From assembly GCA_002420185.1 (NCBI GenBank), contig DIHO01000005.1, forward strand, positions 980 to 29,374: DNA of 28,395 nucleotides. Reading direction: 5' to 3'. Shown here piece by piece: positions 24,906-28,395 of the stretch. The DNA comes from Opitutales bacterium UBA5694 (GTDB lineage: Bacteria > Verrucomicrobiota > Verrucomicrobiia > Opitutales > Opitutaceae). The position numbers and the translations under genes were made by a program. The notes under the pieces were generated by a model that saw only the letters and a list, made by a program, of their open reading frames with translations, had not been told where the DNA came from and did no database searches. Every line of letters starts with the position of its first letter. Position 1 is the first letter of the stretch.

Positions 24906-25643
24906 ATGAGCGAATATCAATCTCTAAAAGAAGAATGCTGCGATGCGAACCGTGAGCTGCCAGGGCGAAATATCGTTGACCTGACGTTTGGGAATGTCTC
25001 GGTGGCGGATCGCAAAAAAGGGGTGGTGGCCATCAAGCCAAGCGGTGTTTCCTACGAAGGGTTAAGACCGGACGATATTGTCGTTTTGAGTCTGGACGCG
25101 AAGCCAGATAGTGATCACACCCTCGATCTAGAGAATTATCTAGTGGAAGGCTCGTTAAGGCCGTCTTCCGATACTCCTACTCATTTAAGGCTGTATCAAG
25201 CCTTCGGTGACATCAATGCAGCTGTGCATACTCATTCTCGTAATGCGACGGCCTATGCGCAGGCCGGTCTCTCCATTCCGTGTATGGGTACTACTCATGC
25301 AGACTATTTTTACGGGGATATTCCAGTAACCAGGCCAATTTCAAGCGAAGAAATTTCCCGCCATTATGAATGGGAGACGGGTAATGTGATCGTAGAGAGA
25401 TTCGAAGATCTCGATCCTAATCGAATCAGTGCTGTATTGTTCCATGGGCATGCACCTTTTGTATGGGGACCGTCCGGCGAGAAGGCGGTTGAGACGGCCT
25501 TTGCCCTGGAAATCATCGCCGAAATGACGATGAAGACACAGCTTTTGAAACCGGATTCCGCTTCATTGTCCCGAGCCCAGCTAGACAAACACTATCTTCG
25601 GAAGCACGGCGCCAATGCGTACTACGGTCAAAAGTCGCGATAG
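24906..25643 (+). CDS. araD: L-ribulose-5-phosphate 4-epimerase
   Basis: Zinc-dependent class II aldolase-fold enzyme that converts L-ribulose-5-phosphate to D-xylulose-5-phosphate, feeding the pentose-phosphate pathway. The 245 residues align end to end with E. coli AraD (231), with a short insertion near residues 66-78. Zinc ligands are HTH (His108, His110) and His182 (HGHAPFVWG). GTTHADYFYG supplies the catalytic Asp133 and the C-terminus KHYLRKHGANAYYGQ the conserved Tyr. The usual HSHGPF is HGHAPF here, a mild change. It belongs to the broken ara block and has no Shine-Dalgarno. Confidence 0.93.
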   Translation: MSEYQSLKEECCDANRELPGRNIVDLTFGNVSVADRKKGVVAIKPSGVSYEGLRPDDIVVLSLDAKPDSDHTLDLENYLVEGSLRPSSDTPTHLRLYQAFGDINAAVHTHSRNATAYAQAGLSIPCMGTTHADYFYGDIPVTRPISSEEISRHYEWETGNVIVERFEDLDPNRISAVLFHGHAPFVWGPSGEKAVETAFALEIIAEMTMKTQLLKPDSASLSRAQLDKHYLRKHGANAYYGQKSR

Positions 25644-26236
25644 ATAGATACTTTCGTGGTCTAGTTTCAGGCGAGCAGTCTAATCGTTAGGCATTGAGTT
25701 TTTAGATGCTCTCTTTTAGCTTCTCTAGGATTGTCGGGTCAGTCTGATAAAGGAGTGTCCTCTTGATTTTTTGAGCTCCCAGAGTCTTTGTCTGCTGGAT
25801 TTAGTTTCTCGGAACGCATGGGCATGGCTGATGGGATTCTTAAGAAGCCCGTAATTTGTTTATCACAGCGATTTGAGAAAGGGTCAAGGTGGACTGATAC
25901 CATCGATGAGCAATGTCGATTTTTTCAAATTGGAGAATGCTCGTTTATCCCGGCCGAAGTACTATCAGGAAACTCGCTCGCAGTATTCAAGGAATTGGGA
26001 GAAGTGAGAAAGGAAGCCGCAAGCTTTCAAAACTGTATCAAACTAGCATCCCTACACCCGATTGCTATCCTTCATTTTGCCGTGCTCCTTTTTCCTTTAG
26101 AGTACTTGATAGAAGTGAGATCGAAGCTTACCTCGCGAGCGTTGCCATAATCTTGGTCCCGCTTTGCGTCTTGCTTGCTCTCCTGAGCACAGCTTTCAAG
26201 TTTTAACTGCGATTCAAAAAGGGGTTACAGTCGATT
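25644..26236. other. Stretch with overlapping weak open frames, no recognised gene
   Basis: Plus-strand open frames at 25788-26150 and 25913-26206 overlap in different frames. The second ends in a membrane-like segment (ASVAIILVPLCVLLALLS). Neither has a recognised domain or ribosome site. A decayed gene with frameshifts is possible. Confidence 0.25.
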
Positions 26237-26683
26237 GTGCCGATAATAAAATCGTATTCGATCAATCGGGATATTACTGGGTTCTGTCGTACCTTTGCGA
26301 CTTGTGTGTACTCAGGTGTATCCGTTGAAATTTGCCGGCAATGGGCGTTGGATGGGGCGGATCGCTCAAGGTTGGAAAAAGAAGGAAAACTTGCCATCCG
26401 AACGATAAGGGACGTATACCTAGCGAGCGAAGGGTTTGTGGATAAAGGCGGGTTTCCATCGAAGTTAAAGCAACAGTACTGCATCGGTGATCGGACAGGA
26501 TCGTTGGACGTCAATATCGAACGTTTGGCTGAAATGTATTCCAATGCAGCTAAGAAACGGCCTCTCATGGCCATCCTTGTTGATCATCAGATCTTATTTC
26601 TGGTGATAGTGGTAATTGTGGTGTTTAAAGTGAACAGCTTCTGTAAGGGCTACTTTGTTGGCGTGCCTTATATTCTGGAGTAG
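26237..26683 (+). CDS. Hypothetical open frame, doubtful
   Basis: A 148-codon plus-strand frame. Its middle looks protein-like (SRLEKEGKLAIRTIRDVYLA, KGGFPSKLKQQYCIGDRTGS, LDVNIERLAEMYSNA) with a balanced charged composition, and a C-terminal hydrophobic run follows (ILFLVIVVIVVF). I recognise no family. An antisense frame of 123 codons overlaps it but looks less natural. It converges with the fur gene, ending only 8 bases from its stop, so its last part may be shadow sequence. It may be a relic of a longer gene. Confidence 0.25.
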   Translation: MPIIKSYSINRDITGFCRTFATCVYSGVSVEICRQWALDGADRSRLEKEGKLAIRTIRDVYLASEGFVDKGGFPSKLKQQYCIGDRTGSLDVNIERLAEMYSNAAKKRPLMAILVDHQILFLVIVVIVVFKVNSFCKGYFVGVPYILE

Positions 26684-26691
26684 TACTTGCT

Positions 26692-27117
26692 CTAGCGGCA
26701 AGTTTCGCAAACTCCATAGAGCTCGAGGACATGGGTGACTTCTGAGTAGCCGAGATCCGAGGCGAGCTTTTCCAGCTTCTCTATCTCGCAAGTATTCAGC
26801 TTTTCAGTGCAGTGGCACTTTCTGCAGATGATATGGTGATAATGATGCTGTTCCGCGTTTAACTCGTAAAGCGACTTGCCCGACTCGGTTGGAATACGAT
26901 TTACGATGCCTGCATTCTCAAATGCGTCCAGGTTACGGTAGATCGTTACGAGATCGAACTCCTCGGAACCTAGGGCCTCGTGAAGCTCGTCGGCGGAAAG
27001 CGGTTTCGAGACGCCATCGAGAAGTTGCAGCAATGCCTTTCTCGGTTCTGTGATCCGCAAACGCTCCCTTTTTAGGCTATCGATCGCAGCCTCAAATCTG
27101 TGAGTTGAAGAAGACAT
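26692..27117 (-). CDS. Fur-family metal-responsive repressor
   Basis: Dimeric transcription regulator of the Fur/Zur/PerR family. The 141 residues show the winged-helix domain (about 10-85) with LRITEPRKALLQLL and DLVTIYRNLDAFENAGIV, then the metal and dimer domain with HHYHHIIC (91-98). Structural zinc pairs are Cys98/Cys101 and Cys137/Cys140. The usual HHDHliC is HHYHHIIC, so iron, zinc or other metal specificity cannot be settled. It is divergent from the HtrA-type gene, with an imperfect palindrome between them that could be its operator. Confidence 0.9.
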   Translation of the reverse strand: MSSSTHRFEAAIDSLKRERLRITEPRKALLQLLDGVSKPLSADELHEALGSEEFDLVTIYRNLDAFENAGIVNRIPTESGKSLYELNAEQHHYHHIICRKCHCTEKLNTCEIEKLEKLASDLGYSEVTHVLELYGVCETCR

Positions 27118-27182
27118 AAGATTCCAAATATGAGGGATCGGCGGCTAATCTCAACCCTTTAAAGTATCTTAAGTGAGTATTT

Positions 27183-27210
27183 TTGATCGGAAATTTAAAT
27201 TGGCAATCAA
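27183..27210. promoter_or_regulatory. Imperfect 28-base palindrome between fur and htrA
   Basis: The left arm TTGATCGGAAATTT (27183-27196) matches the reverse complement of the right arm (27197-27210) at 11 of 14 positions, with outer TTGAT/ATCAA and inner AAATTT/AAATT. It does not resemble the E. coli Fur box, but sits where an autoregulatory site is expected. Confidence 0.35.
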
Positions 27211-27362
27211 TAGAATATCAGGTAGTTGAACGGTGTATCGCTCATCCTTTGGTCGGTTTTATCGAGGCAGTTAGGGAAAAATACACGTCGTAAGTCGATG
27301 GGTTGTATTGATTTGACTGTGAATTCTGCTTTGAAGTAGAAGTTAAGATTACTCGTTTCGAG

Positions 27363-28395
27363 ATGCAGGGAAATAGTATTTTAAGGTATATCTACAAATT
27401 TGTCATAGCGGCATTCGCTCTGTTTGCACTAAGCGTAATCTACAAACACTTCGTTTCTAGCGAAACGGGACCCAGTATCGTTGTTTCCGATTCAGGTGGC
27501 CTTCCAAAGGGGTTGCTCGAATATGAGCGAAATACGATTAACGTGTTCCAAAATGCATCGCCTTCGGTCGTATTTGTCCATAACGTACAACAGCGTCGTA
27601 ACTTTTTCTCTTTCAACGTGACAGAAGTTCAAGCAGGCACGGGTTCGGGTTTCTTGTGGGATCGCGATGGACACATTGTTACGAACTTCCATGTAGTCCA
27701 GGGAGCGTCTCGAGTCGCCGTCACCCTTATTGACGGCAACACTTACAATGCGGCAATCATTGGGGTAGAGCCCCGAAAGGATCTGGCAGTACTAAAGATT
27801 GATTTGAAACGAACCAATGTCGTTCCTTTCGGGGACAAGGTAGCGGATTCAGCGGAAGTGCAGGTCGGCCAAAAGGCACTGGCTATTGGGAATCCCTATG
27901 GCCTGGATCACACCCTGACTATAGGTAATGTTTCAGCCCTCGGTCGGAGTATGTCGTCGATAGTAGAAGGTATCACAATACGGGATATGATCCAGACAGA
28001 TGCGGCGATCAATCCAGGCAACTCCGGGGGACCGTTGCTGGATAGCCAAGGCAGGCTGATTGGGATGAACACCTTAATCTTGAGAGATTCAACTGGAATT
28101 GGCTTCGCGGTCCCCTCCAATACGATTAAACGTTTAGTTGATCAAATCATCCGTTTTGGAAGGTCCGTTGAATCGGGAATCGGCGTATCCATATTTGAAG
28201 ACAGAATCGCTCGATCCATAGGAGTCAAAGGTGTGATTGTCAGAGAGGTCTATGAAGATTCACCCGCTCAAAAATCGGGCATGCGGGGGACGTCTCGAGA
28301 CCAGTATGGAAGGATCATTGTGGGAGACATCATCGTTTCCATTGATGGTGAAACGATAGCGGATTACGACGACATGTACAATGCGTTCGACGAGT
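27363..28395 (+). CDS. HtrA/DegP-type membrane-anchored serine protease, 3' end cut by window
   Basis: Periplasmic quality-control protease anchored by one N-terminal helix (about residues 10-28). The visible 344 codons from ATG 27363 contain a trypsin-like domain with the full triad: His110 (TNFHVV), Asp140 (RKDLAVLKI) and Ser221 (NPGNSGGP). The AGTGSGFLWD and DAAINPGNSGGPLLD motifs are canonical. A PDZ domain begins near residue 268 (GIGVSIFED, VREVYEDSPAQKSGM, GDIIVSIDGE) and runs off the window. The single-PDZ, membrane-tethered plan is closer to DegS/HhoB-like proteins than to DegP. No frameshift is seen. Confidence 0.92.
   Translation, partial: MQGNSILRYIYKFVIAAFALFALSVIYKHFVSSETGPSIVVSDSGGLPKGLLEYERNTINVFQNASPSVVFVHNVQQRRNFFSFNVTEVQAGTGSGFLWDRDGHIVTNFHVVQGASRVAVTLIDGNTYNAAIIGVEPRKDLAVLKIDLKRTNVVPFGDKVADSAEVQVGQKALAIGNPYGLDHTLTIGNVSALGRSMSSIVEGITIRDMIQTDAAINPGNSGGPLLDSQGRLIGMNTLILRDSTGIGFAVPSNTIKRLVDQIIRFGRSVESGIGVSIFEDRIARSIGVKGVIVREVYEDSPAQKSGMRGTSRDQYGRIIVGDIIVSIDGETIADYDDMYNAFDE

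Noticed and set aside
26203..26574. 123-codon minus-strand frame
   Set aside because: Overlaps the more protein-like plus frame; no domain, no ribosome site.

Overview
The window looks like chromosomal DNA from a Gram-negative, LPS-making bacterium with mid-range GC. The fused LpxC-FabZ, a stand-alone SWIB-domain protein, an ExbB/TonB pair, a TolC-type channel and a PpiD-like chaperone fit the PVC group, most likely Verrucomicrobiota (Opitutae-like). That placement is inference from gene content. Shine-Dalgarno motifs are weak or absent before most starts. By hand count only about 69% of the window is intact coding sequence, and the first 11 kb is nearer 45%.

Layout. 1-2042: the 5' end of a tRNA-fMet (minus strand, runs off the window), then rpsB-tsf and a set of three hairpins. 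2043-11002: sparse, eroded DNA. It holds tRNA-Ser(CGA), two small lipoproteins, a secreted alpha/beta-hydrolase, an exbB-tonB pair without exbD, and a SWIB-domain gene. These are separated by relics: a TonB-like protein, a PD-(D/E)XK-type nuclease-like protein, the C-terminus of an endonuclease/exonuclease/phosphatase-family protein, and two unrecognised ones. 11003-16138: a tight minus-strand envelope cluster in the order membrane protein, PpiD-like chaperone, FmdB-type zinc ribbon, CPBP membrane protease, TolC. Two of its genes are split by +1 frameshifts in A-tracts. 16338-22758: housekeeping genes argS, a pyrimidine-nucleoside phosphorylase homologue, efp, lpxC-fabZ and lpxA. 22881-25643: an L-arabinose catabolic block, araB-(araA relic)-araD. 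26692-28395: a Fur-family regulator facing a membrane-anchored HtrA-type protease cut by the window end.

Main story. I found no CRISPR array, no insertion sequence and no clear new defence system. The notable signal is ongoing gene erosion by point mutation and deletion, with housekeeping and envelope genes kept. Most in-frame stops in the relics are one C-to-T change from Gln or Arg codons. The arabinose pathway is broken by deletion of most of araA. The phosphorylase keeps its fold-level sequence but has lost its glycine-rich phosphate loop. Two genes carry A-tract frameshifts that are either assembly errors, true decay, or rescued by slippage. Together this suggests a lineage in genome reduction, possibly host-associated; that last step is inference.
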